Shown: in pieces, positions 33,545 through 41,122 of the stretch | Layout of the letters: every line of letters begins with the position of its first letter | Position numbering within the stretch: the stretch's first letter is position 1 | NCBI GenBank assembly: GCA_945862265.1 | Contig: CAMAXP010000009.1 | Location: forward strand, 48,180-112,179 | Length of the DNA stretch: 64,000 nucleotides | Direction: 5' to 3' | Source: Bordetella parapertussis | Lineage (GTDB): Bacteria > Pseudomonadota > Gammaproteobacteria > Burkholderiales > SG8-39 | Translations under genes and position numbers: made by a program | The notes under the pieces: generated by a model | The model's input: only the letters and a program-made list of their open reading frames with translations | Database searches by the model: none | What the model was told of the DNA's origin: nothing

Positions 33545-34284
33545 TTTTTCACCTGCGGGTACATGACGGCGTCGCCGTGGCGGTACATCTCTTCCATTTC
33601 CGCCTTGGATATCCGGTCGACCTGGGTGCCGCGGATTGCGGCAAGCTGTTCGGCGAGGATGTTGCGCTTCACTTCGGCAGCGAGGATGTTCACGCGGCCG
33701 TAGCATTCGGACACATTGCGCCCGAGCACGGTGATGCCGTGGCGCTTCATCAGGATGCAGTTGGTGTCCTGGATGAACGTCTTGATCGGCTCGACGTCCT
33801 CCTCCACGTTGATGTGCGCCGGCAGGAAATGCACGGGCTTCTGCATCAGGTAGGAGAACGTGAGGCCCACCGGGCGGAAATCGTCGACGCCCGAGGCGAG
33901 GTAGGCGATGGTCTCGTCGTGGTGCAGGTGGATCACGCAGTTGGTGTCGGGACGCAGGCGGAGCATCTCGCGGTTCATCTGGTGGCCGACGGTGGTGGCC
34001 CGGTCGCCGTGGAGGATGCGTCCGTAAGGCACGTCGGTGATCACGACGTCGTCCACGCCCATTTCCTCGAGCGAGACGCCCTGGCACTTTACGTAGCACA
34101 GCCCCTGCGGGTAGTCCGGGTGCGGCACGCGCATCACCATGTTGCCGACGGCTGCCTGCACGTAGCCGCGTTCTGCGAGCCTGTGTGCGTACAGCACGTA
34201 TTGCTCCGCGATCTTGCGGTCGAACTTGACCGCGGGATCGGGCGCGAGCTGGTTGACCTGGTAACGGGGTTCGGGCGCGTTCAT
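33541..34284 (-). CDS. Class II aldolase/adducin family protein
   Basis: 247 residues, start supported by GGAGG four bases upstream of the ATG at 34284. The aldolase_II fold shows RGYVQAAVGNMVMRV, the zinc ligands in VIHLHHDE and a late KRHGITVLG. It is a different branch from the copy at 18637 (HLHHDE instead of HTHTPDG). The metal-dependent reaction would be a retro-aldol or decarboxylation step. Embedded between transport genes, it presumably acts on the imported compound or a product of the ligase/VOC steps. Confidence 0.88.
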   Translation of the reverse strand: MNAPEPRYQVNQLAPDPAVKFDRKIAEQYVLYAHRLAERGYVQAAVGNMVMRVPHPDYPQGLCYVKCQGVSLEEMGVDDVVITDVPYGRILHGDRATTVGHQMNREMLRLRPDTNCVIHLHHDETIAYLASGVDDFRPVGLTFSYLMQKPVHFLPAHINVEEDVEPIKTFIQDTNCILMKRHGITVLGRNVSECYGRVNILAAEVKRNILAEQLAAIRGTQVDRISKAEMEEMYRHGDAVMYPQVKK

Positions 34285-34299
34285 GGGGCCTCCGTAGGG

Positions 34300-35361
34300 C
34301 TAGGGCAGCTTTCGCGCATCGGCGATCACGGCCGCAGGATCGAAATTGTTCATCGCCGGCACGAGGGCGTTCGTGTACAGCGAATTCAGGTCGATGGCGG
34401 TGGTCTGGATCTGGCCGCCGTCGGCCATGACCTGCACCATGTTCTTCCATGCGCCTTCGGGATACTCGCCCCAGCGCGGGCGTTCACCCTTGGGGAAGGC
34501 GAGGTACTTGTCGTAGCGGGCGTTGAGCAGCGCGACGCTGTCAGCCAGGATCTTCGCCTCGTTCGTGCCGGGGGGCTTGAGCGAGGGCTCTTCCTTCCAT
34601 GCAGCCTTCACGCACCCGGGCCGGTTCACATTGCAGGCGAGCGTGGCCTTGGCGAGCGCCCGGCCGAACGCGGCGAGCAGTTTCGGGTTGGTGCGGATGG
34701 TGTCCTCGTGGGCGATGATCCCGTTGGAGAAGAGGTCGAGGTATTTCTGCGGCATCTTCAGGCGGCGCACCGCGGTGCCCTGGGTCTCAAGCTGCGTGTG
34801 CATCGTCTCGAAGAGGTTCAGCGCATCGACGCGCCCGTCCTTGAGGGCGAGGAAGGCCGGTGCGCCAAGGCCCGTGGGGACGAGCTCCAGGTCGCGCCCG
34901 ACCTCGATGCCCATCTCCTTGAACATGGCGCGGGTCAGCGGGATGTTGCCGAACGCGAGGGCGCCCACCGCGATCTTCTTTCCCTTGAGGTCCGCCAGCG
35001 TTTTCACCGGGGAGTTGGCGAGCACGGCGAACTCCCACACGTTCTCGCGGATCACGTTGTAGACGTACTTGAGGGGCAGCGGATCCTTGCCTGGCTGGCG
35101 TGAAATGACCAGCGGATCCGGGTTCGGGAAGCCGACCGTGACGCGCTTGGCGACGATCTGGGGCAGCAGCACCGCGCTGCCGTTGAATACGACGGTCTCA
35201 ACCTCTATGCCTTCCTCGGCCAGGTAGCCGAGGTGCTTGGCCACCAGCAACTGGCCGTTGACCACGGTGAGCGGGCTGACCAGGCCGAAGACGATCTTTT
35301 GCTGCGCGCCCGCCGCTGCGCACCAGAGCCCGAGGGCCAGCAGCAGGAGGCGAACTTTCAT
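34300..35361 (-). CDS. NitT/TauT-type ABC substrate-binding protein (paralogue 2)
   Basis: 353 residues. A signal peptide (MKVRLLLLALGLWCAAAGAQ) precedes a type II periplasmic-binding fold with NMT1/SsuA-like features: GYLAEEGIEVETVVFNGSAV and the conserved block LADLKGKKIAVGALAFGN. It is about half identical by eye to the protein encoded just upstream, including an ISRQPGKDPLPLKY stretch, so the pair arose by tandem duplication. Start ATG overlaps the upstream stop by ATGA. Both probably deliver related ligands to the single permease/ATPase of the operon. Confidence 0.93.
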   Translation of the reverse strand: MKVRLLLLALGLWCAAAGAQQKIVFGLVSPLTVVNGQLLVAKHLGYLAEEGIEVETVVFNGSAVLLPQIVAKRVTVGFPNPDPLVISRQPGKDPLPLKYVYNVIRENVWEFAVLANSPVKTLADLKGKKIAVGALAFGNIPLTRAMFKEMGIEVGRDLELVPTGLGAPAFLALKDGRVDALNLFETMHTQLETQGTAVRRLKMPQKYLDLFSNGIIAHEDTIRTNPKLLAAFGRALAKATLACNVNRPGCVKAAWKEEPSLKPPGTNEAKILADSVALLNARYDKYLAFPKGERPRWGEYPEGAWKNMVQVMADGGQIQTTAIDLNSLYTNALVPAMNNFDPAAVIADARKLP

Positions 35362-36422
35362 TGCGCGGCCTTGGCGCGCGCGACGATCGCGGCCGTATCG
35401 AAGCGGTTGATTTCCGGTACCAGCGCGTTGGTGTAGCAGCTCTCCACGGCGATGTCCTTGGTGGAGAGCTGGCCGCCATCAAAGAGCGTCGTGGCGAAGT
35501 CTTTCCAGGCCTGCGCGGGGAACTCGCCCCAGCGACGCTGCTTCTGGTTGTCGAAGTCCAGGTACTTGTCGAAGCGCGCGGCCATGATCTTGATGCCATT
35601 GCGGATATTGGTCGCTTCGTCGCCGCTCGTGGGCTTCTGGTTCGGGTAGAGGGTCCAGAAGGCCTTCACGCAGGCGGCGCGGTTGGCTTCGCAGAACACC
35701 GAGGTCTTGGCGATGGCCCGGCCGAAGGCGGCCAGCGTCTTCGGGTCGTCGCGGATCATGTCCTCGTGCGCGACAAAGCCGTTGGAGAAGAGGTCCTTGT
35801 ATTTTTTCGGCATCTCGAGGCGCCGGATCGCGGTGCCCTGCACTTCCATGGTGGCGTGCTGCGAATCGAAGAGGTTCAGTGCGTCGACCTTCTTCTCGCG
35901 GAAGGCGAGGAAGGCGGGTGCGCCCACGCCGACAGGCAGGAGTTCAGCCTCGAAGCCGAACTCCTTGAACATTGCCTTGGTGATGGGGATGTTGCCGAAC
36001 GACAGCGCGCCGACGCCTATCTTCTTGCCCTTGAGGTCCTTGAGGTCCTTGATCGGGGAGTCCGCGGGCACGATGAATTCCCAGGCCGATTCACGCGTGG
36101 CGTTGTAGAAGTACTTGATCGGCAGCGGATCCTTGCCCGGCTGGCGGGAGATCATCAGCACGTCCGGGTTCGGGTAGCCGATGTGCACGCGCTTGGCGGT
36201 CATCTGCGGCAGCAGGGTGCCGGTGCCGTTGAACTCGACAATCTCGAGCTCGATGCCCTCTTCCTTGAAGAAGCCCAGCGCCTTGGCTGCGATGATGACG
36301 CCCTGCGAGAGCGTCACCGAAGTGACGTTGCCGTAGACCAGCTTGGTCTGGGCCTGCGCCGGGCCGGCTGCAATGGCCACGGCGGCAAAAAAGGACAATC
36401 CCCACGACACTGAACGATTCAT
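35358..36422 (-). CDS. NitT/TauT-type ABC substrate-binding protein (paralogue 1)
   Basis: 354 residues, ATG at 36422 preceded by GGAG. The signal peptide ends near GPAQA-QTK. The mature domain has GFFKEEGIELEIVEFNGTG, then PNPDVLMISRQPGKDPLP and DLKGKKIGVGALSFGNIP, aligned without large gaps with the following paralogue. Four Cys residues late in the chain (CEANRAAC and SCYTNA region) are mostly shared and may form disulfides. It is separated from the amidase gene by 56 bp, the largest gap in the operon, where an internal promoter is possible though none was recognised. Confidence 0.93.
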   Translation of the reverse strand: MNRSVSWGLSFFAAVAIAAGPAQAQTKLVYGNVTSVTLSQGVIIAAKALGFFKEEGIELEIVEFNGTGTLLPQMTAKRVHIGYPNPDVLMISRQPGKDPLPIKYFYNATRESAWEFIVPADSPIKDLKDLKGKKIGVGALSFGNIPITKAMFKEFGFEAELLPVGVGAPAFLAFREKKVDALNLFDSQHATMEVQGTAIRRLEMPKKYKDLFSNGFVAHEDMIRDDPKTLAAFGRAIAKTSVFCEANRAACVKAFWTLYPNQKPTSGDEATNIRNGIKIMAARFDKYLDFDNQKQRRWGEFPAQAWKDFATTLFDGGQLSTKDIAVESCYTNALVPEINRFDTAAIVARAKAAQ

Positions 36423-36478
36423 ATGCTGCTCCGAAGAATTGACGATGCTTTCCCCGGCGCAAGAGCCGGGCCGATACC

Positions 36479-37936
36479 CTAGGCCGTGAAGGCTGGGGGA
36501 GGAGTGTACCCGGCGTAATCCTGCTCCAGCAGCCTGGCGAAGCCGATGGTGGACAGGTCGCCCAGGTACGGGCCCACCACCTGCACAGAGATCGGCAGTC
36601 CCGCGGGCGTTTGCCCGATGGGTGCGACCGTCGCCGGCAGGTAGCTGACAGTGGCGATGCCCTGCCAGAATCCCTGGGCGTTGTAGGGGACCTGGCGACC
36701 GTCGATGTCGAGCTTGCGCGCCTCACGCACGGGGGATTCGTCGAACGGGAATGCCGGGACTGGCGTGCCTGGGATCAGCAGCAGGTCATGGTCCTTGAAA
36801 TAGTCGGCCCACATCGCGCGCAACTGCATGCGGGCTTCGTGCGCTGCGCACCAGTCCCGGTGATATTGGGCGAGCCCGCGGGCCGCGAGCGCGGGCGGGC
36901 TCATGTCGTCGGTGGCGAATCTGGCGGCATCTGCCAGCGTTTGCTGGAACACGGCGTCGTTCATGCGGGCGGCGGCGACGCCGCGAACGAAGCGCATGAA
37001 CATGGCCTGGTGTTTCGCTGCGTCGATCGGCAGGGTTGCGGGGGTGACCTTCGCCCCTTTCTTGCGCAGCCAGGTGGCCAACGACTCCAGTCCGGTGCGC
37101 ACCGAATTCGCAATGGGACTGATCTCGATGTCGGTCAGCAGCCCGATGCGCAGGCCCTTGACCGACTTCGCACGAGAGGCGGGGAGCTTGAGGATCCAGC
37201 CGGGGGCATCCTCTTCCAGAGGTCCGGCCACGGCGCGCAGGAACGGCTCGAGGTCGCGCGCGCTGCGCGTGATCGGACCGAGCACGGAGAGATCCGGGAT
37301 GGAGAGGGCCGGCGTCAGCGAATGGCCGCGGGTCGGGACAATGCCGAAACTCGGCTTGTGCGCATAAAGGCCGCAGAAGCTAGAGGGAACGCGGATCGAG
37401 CCGGCGAGGTCGCTGCCGAAGTCGGCGGCGGACAGGCCGGCTGCGACGGCGGCAGCGCCTCCGCCCGAGGAGCCGCCGGGCGTGCGCGCGAGGTCATACG
37501 GATTGCAGGTGGTGCCGTAGACGGCGTTATAGGTCTGCAGGTCCTGCAGCAGCAGCGGCACGTTGGTCTTGCCGAACACCACCGCACCAGCCGCCTGCAG
37601 GCGCTCGATGGCGACCGAGGTGTAGTTGGCGACGCTATCCTTGAATACCGGGTTGCCCCAGGTGGTCTTGAGGCCCTCGACGTTGAAGGACTCCTTCACC
37701 GTCATCGGGACGCCATGCAGCGGGCCCCAGGCCCCGTCTTTCTTCAGCGCACGGTCAGCGGCTTTCGCACGCTTTCTCGCGCGCTCGAAGTCGCGCACGA
37801 CCACTGAGTTCAGCGCACCGTCGTGTTTCTCGACGCGGGCGATGTAGTGGTCGAGCAATTCGAGCGCGGAGACCTTCCCCGAGCGAAGCTTCGCGGCGAG
37901 GGCCGTGGCGGAAGAAAAGGCGATGTCTGCGGGCAT
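36479..37936 (-). CDS. Amidase (amidase-signature family)
   Basis: 485 residues. The Ser-cisSer-Lys triad is complete: Lys81 in MTVKESFN, Ser156 in GGSSGGG and Ser180 in DLAGSIR, with the 24-residue spacing of the family. No signal peptide, so cytoplasmic. Members hydrolyse aliphatic or aromatic amides to acid plus ammonia. In this operon it could release the acid that the CoA ligase then activates, which would make an amide the imported substrate; this is inference. It follows the thioesterase gene by 8 bases. Confidence 0.93.
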   Translation of the reverse strand: MPADIAFSSATALAAKLRSGKVSALELLDHYIARVEKHDGALNSVVVRDFERARKRAKAADRALKKDGAWGPLHGVPMTVKESFNVEGLKTTWGNPVFKDSVANYTSVAIERLQAAGAVVFGKTNVPLLLQDLQTYNAVYGTTCNPYDLARTPGGSSGGGAAAVAAGLSAADFGSDLAGSIRVPSSFCGLYAHKPSFGIVPTRGHSLTPALSIPDLSVLGPITRSARDLEPFLRAVAGPLEEDAPGWILKLPASRAKSVKGLRIGLLTDIEISPIANSVRTGLESLATWLRKKGAKVTPATLPIDAAKHQAMFMRFVRGVAAARMNDAVFQQTLADAARFATDDMSPPALAARGLAQYHRDWCAAHEARMQLRAMWADYFKDHDLLLIPGTPVPAFPFDESPVREARKLDIDGRQVPYNAQGFWQGIATVSYLPATVAPIGQTPAGLPISVQVVGPYLGDLSTIGFARLLEQDYAGYTPPPAFTA

Positions 37937-37944
37937 CGCGGGCC

Positions 37945-38388
37945 TCAGGCGGCTTGGGGCGAGTAGGTGCCGCGGCCGACGGCGCAGAGCTTGCCGTCCG
38001 GGCCGAACACGTCGATGTCGATCACAGCGGCCGACTTGCCCGCCCGGCGCACGACGGCCGTCGCGTCAAGGTAATCGCCCACGGAGGGGCGCAGGTAGTC
38101 GATCCGCAGGTTGATCGTCGGCACGCCGCCGCCGGCCAGCATGCCGATCGCGAAGTCGCCCACCGTGTCGATGAACGAGGCAATCGGCCCGCCGTGGAAC
38201 TGCTTGGTGCCGGCGCGCCGCTCGAGTTCGGGCCGCAGCGGCATCCGCGCCGAGAAGGTGCTCGTGGCGTGGTCGAGGCCGAGGACCTTCAGGCCGAGGA
38301 AGCTGATGAAGGGCGAGCGGTCGAAAATTGCCTGGATGTCGGCGATTTCGAGTTTTTTCGGCTCAGCTTTTGCGGTGCCCTCGCTCAT
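37945..38388 (-). CDS. PaaI-type hotdog-fold thioesterase
   Basis: 147 residues from the ATG at 38388, which overlaps the upstream MDR stop (ATGA). The hotdog core has QFHGGPIASFIDTVGDFAIG, with the HGGxxASxxD pattern of the 4HBT/PaaI family, followed by INLRIDYLRPSVGD. Such enzymes hydrolyse acyl- or aryl-CoA thioesters in the cytoplasm. Together with the CoA ligase encoded at the head of the operon it points to CoA-thioester intermediates, either as a pathway step or to release stalled CoA. Confidence 0.9.
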   Translation of the reverse strand: MSEGTAKAEPKKLEIADIQAIFDRSPFISFLGLKVLGLDHATSTFSARMPLRPELERRAGTKQFHGGPIASFIDTVGDFAIGMLAGGGVPTINLRIDYLRPSVGDYLDATAVVRRAGKSAAVIDIDVFGPDGKLCAVGRGTYSPQAA

Positions 38389-39395
38389 GGCTTCACCACG
38401 ACCTTGCCGAACACCTCGCGGTCTTCGAGCATGCGGAAGGCCTCGTTGGCCTCGTCCAGCTTGAACTCCTTGTCGATGACGGGCTTCAGCTTGCCGGTCT
38501 TGATCATGTCGATCAGGGTGTGCAGGTCTTCGCGCATCCAGCCGTTGGAGCCGAGCACCTGCAGCTCGAAGGTCCAGATGAAGCGCAGGTCTTCCTGCGG
38601 GTCGTAGCCGGCCGTCGCGCCGCAGGTGAGCAGGCGCCCGCCGCGGTGCAGGACGCGCATCGACTTCACCCAGGTGTCGCCGCCGGTGAAGTTCACCACC
38701 ACGTCCACGCCGTCCTCGAACTTGCGGCGATGCGGCTTGCCGAACTTCTCGAACACCCACTTCATGAAGTCGTGCTTTTTGTAGTCGAGCAGGTGGTCTG
38801 CACCGAGTTCGCCGAGGCGCTTCAGCTTGTCTTCCGTGGAGGCCGCTGCGATGACTTCCGCTCCCGCGAGCTTGGCCAGCTGCACGCAGCAGGTGCCTAC
38901 ACCGCCCGAGGCGCCGAGGATCAGGACCTTCTCCTTCGCCGCGATCTTGCCGATCGTGACCATCATGCGCAGCGCGGTGCCGTAGGCCACAGGCAGGCAG
39001 GCCGCAGCCTCATACGAGACCTCCGGCGGCAGCTTGACGAGGTGGTGGTCCGGCACGGCGCAGAACTCGGCCAGCCCGCCGGGACGCATTTCGCCGAGCA
39101 GGCCGCCCGGGCCCTTGCGGTCCACCGGGTCGACCATCACGCGGTCGCCGACCTTCCATTCCTTGACGTCGGGGCCGACCTCGACGATCTCGCCGGCGAA
39201 GTCCAGGCCCGGGATGCAGGGCATCGGCACCTTGATGCCGGGCATGCCCTTGCGCGTGAAGACATCGTGGTAGTTGAGCGTCGCCGCACCGACCTTGATG
39301 ATGACCTCGTCGGCCGCGGGCTTGGGGTCCGGGTAGTTGGATTCGTACTTGATCGAGCCGGGACCGCCGTGTTCGTATATGACTGCTGCTTTCAT
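38385..39395 (-). CDS. Zinc-type MDR oxidoreductase (quinone-oxidoreductase-like)
   Basis: 336 residues. The GroES-like N-terminal domain includes NYHDVFTRKGM and IPGLDFAGEIVEVG; the Rossmann domain has LGASGGVGTCCVQLAKLAGA. The catalytic-zinc Cys of alcohol dehydrogenases is replaced in NYHDVF, and the four-Cys structural-zinc cluster is absent, so it belongs to the QOR/enoyl-reductase-like side of the MDR family. It likely reduces or oxidises a double bond or carbonyl of a CoA or acid intermediate with NADPH. GGAG and the ATG lie close behind the VOC stop (3-base gap). Confidence 0.9.
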   Translation of the reverse strand: MKAAVIYEHGGPGSIKYESNYPDPKPAADEVIIKVGAATLNYHDVFTRKGMPGIKVPMPCIPGLDFAGEIVEVGPDVKEWKVGDRVMVDPVDRKGPGGLLGEMRPGGLAEFCAVPDHHLVKLPPEVSYEAAACLPVAYGTALRMMVTIGKIAAKEKVLILGASGGVGTCCVQLAKLAGAEVIAAASTEDKLKRLGELGADHLLDYKKHDFMKWVFEKFGKPHRRKFEDGVDVVVNFTGGDTWVKSMRVLHRGGRLLTCGATAGYDPQEDLRFIWTFELQVLGSNGWMREDLHTLIDMIKTGKLKPVIDKEFKLDEANEAFRMLEDREVFGKVVVKP

Positions 39396-39398
39396 CGT

Positions 39399-40274
39399 CT
39401 ATTTCTCCGCTTGCATGAACTGGATTGCCGCGCCGCAGGCGTGCTCCGGCGCGACCCAAAGTTGCGAGGCGCTCATCCCGGCCTGCACCGGGACGCCGTT
39501 CGCCTCAAGGTATTTCCGCGTGGCATCGATCGACGCCACGCGGATGCCGAACCCCGCCGGTGAGGGCACCGGCGGCACCAAACTGCCGGGCACTCGCTTG
39601 CGCCACTCGGCTTCCTGCGTCAGCCACATCGTGCCGCGGTCGAGCTCGAGCTTGATCACGCCCGGAAACCGCTCGATCCGGTCGGAGAACAGCGGCGCGA
39701 ATTTCTGCACGGTCGCTTCGGGGTCGGTGACGACGAAGTACACCGCGTCGATCCCGAGTGCGCCGTTGGGGTGGTCCAGCAGGTGGGGTTGCCAGAGCAC
39801 GTCGCGCGTGAGGTGCTCGATGAAGATGAACCGGCCCTCGGTGAACTTCGCCCGCTCGACATACATGTTGCGGAATTTCGCACGGCGCGTTTCCTTGTCG
39901 CCCGGGCCGAACGCGGCATCGCGCTCAAGGGCCCGCGGCGCTTCCACCGGGGCGCCCGCTTTCTGGAACTCTGCGTACGCCGCATCCGCCTCCCCGCTGC
40001 CGATGGCGACGATGTGCAAGCCCTCGTAGATCGCGACCATGTCCTTGACCGTGCTGTACATGCTTGCGTCGGTGAGGCCGATGATTTCGAGGTACCCGTC
40101 GCGGAACATGGCGCAGTGGTTGCCGGACCCCCAGGGCTCGACCGGCCCGCCCTTGGTGCGCGCACCGGAGTGGAAGCTCCTGGCCGTCAGTTGGAAGCCC
40201 AGTCGCGCATAGGCATCGCGGCCGCGGTCCAGGCTCTTTACGGCAACGCCGCAGTGATCGAGTTCGCGTTTCAT
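39399..40274 (-). CDS. VOC family (glyoxalase-like) protein, paralogue 1
   Basis: 291 residues from the ATG at 40274, overlapping the upstream VOC stop by ATGA; a longer frame to 40442 lies inside the neighbour and is rejected. Two vicinal-oxygen-chelate modules are visible: LDHCGVAVKSLDRGRDAYARL at the N-terminus and a second beginning near GALGIDAVYFVVTDPEATV. Candidate metal ligands include the His in LDHCG and the Glu in YLEIIGL. The reaction of this glyoxalase_3-like branch is not established. It is a diverged duplicate of the gene just upstream. Confidence 0.85.
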   Translation of the reverse strand: MKRELDHCGVAVKSLDRGRDAYARLGFQLTARSFHSGARTKGGPVEPWGSGNHCAMFRDGYLEIIGLTDASMYSTVKDMVAIYEGLHIVAIGSGEADAAYAEFQKAGAPVEAPRALERDAAFGPGDKETRRAKFRNMYVERAKFTEGRFIFIEHLTRDVLWQPHLLDHPNGALGIDAVYFVVTDPEATVQKFAPLFSDRIERFPGVIKLELDRGTMWLTQEAEWRKRVPGSLVPPVPSPAGFGIRVASIDATRKYLEANGVPVQAGMSASQLWVAPEHACGAAIQFMQAEK

Positions 40275-41122
40275 TGGGCCAGCCTCAGGATGAAACCGTT
40301 GGTGAACTGCGGCGCGACGAACCACTCGGCACCGCTCTTTTGCACGGGAACGCCATTTTCGCTCATCAGCGCGACGGCGCGGGCACGGTCTGCGAACCGC
40401 ACTTCGAGGCCCGCAAAAGCCGGCAGCGCCTGTGGGCGCCATCCGTACCGCGCTTCGAAAGCGTCGGCGCCGTGCACTTCGATCGAGCCACCCTGGGGCG
40501 GGCGCAATCGGAGCACGCCGTCGGCGCCTTGCGCAGCCGGGACGCCGAGCAACCTCTCGAGGCGGCTGGCCTCTGCGGCGACGTCGTCGGCACAGACGAG
40601 GGCGGCCTCCAGAGCCAACGCGCCGTTGGGGTGCGACTGGTAGCGCGGCTGCCAGAGGAAGTCCGGGGTCTGGTGCTCGAGGAGGATGTAGCGTCCTTCG
40701 GGGTAGGACTCGTCGCGGCTGAAGATATTGCGAAAGCGCATCGTCTCCTCGGCGCCGTTGACGTCGAGCTTGCGTTCGCGTTGAACCGGGGCATTCAGGG
40801 TGTCAGTGCGCTTGGCGAGTTCCGCATAGGCCGAATCGGCGTTCGGGACGCGAAAGGCGAGCAGGTGCAGGCCTTCGAAGCGGTCGAGGAATTTTGTCCA
40901 CGGGTTGAAGGCGGTCGCGTCGACGATGCCGATGAGCTCGAGATAGCCTTGCGCCAGGATCGCGCAGCGGTTGGCTGTGGCCCAAGGGCCATCCTCGTCC
41001 CGGCCGGGCATCTTGCCGCGCTGGCGGCTCAATGGCGAGAGCTGGAACCCGAGCTTCTCCCAGCGGGCTGCGCCGGCCGCGAGGTCGCGGACGATGGTCC
41101 CGAGGTGGTCGAGCGACGCCAT
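40271..41122 (-). CDS. VOC family (glyoxalase-like) protein, paralogue 2
   Basis: 283 residues. It opens MASLDHLGTIVRDLAAGAAR and again has the YLELIGI strand and a second half beginning NGALALEAALVCADDVAAEA. The layout, spacing and several motifs (GRYILLEHQTPDFLWQP against GRFIFIEHLTRDVLWQP) are shared with the next gene, so the two are tandem paralogues and may form a heterodimer or act on successive intermediates. The ATG directly abuts the ligase stop codon (TGAATG). Confidence 0.85.
   Translation of the reverse strand: MASLDHLGTIVRDLAAGAARWEKLGFQLSPLSRQRGKMPGRDEDGPWATANRCAILAQGYLELIGIVDATAFNPWTKFLDRFEGLHLLAFRVPNADSAYAELAKRTDTLNAPVQRERKLDVNGAEETMRFRNIFSRDESYPEGRYILLEHQTPDFLWQPRYQSHPNGALALEAALVCADDVAAEASRLERLLGVPAAQGADGVLRLRPPQGGSIEVHGADAFEARYGWRPQALPAFAGLEVRFADRARAVALMSENGVPVQKSGAEWFVAPQFTNGFILRLAQ

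Noticed and set aside
33545..34450. N-terminal extension of the Bug receptor by 302 residues
   Set aside because: That part is the alternate frame of the aldolase gene; the Bug signal peptide begins at the ATG at 33544, which overlaps the aldolase stop.
33487..35103. 538-codon plus-strand frame
   Set aside because: Antisense to the class II aldolase and a binding-protein gene, both with convincing motifs and ribosome-binding sites.
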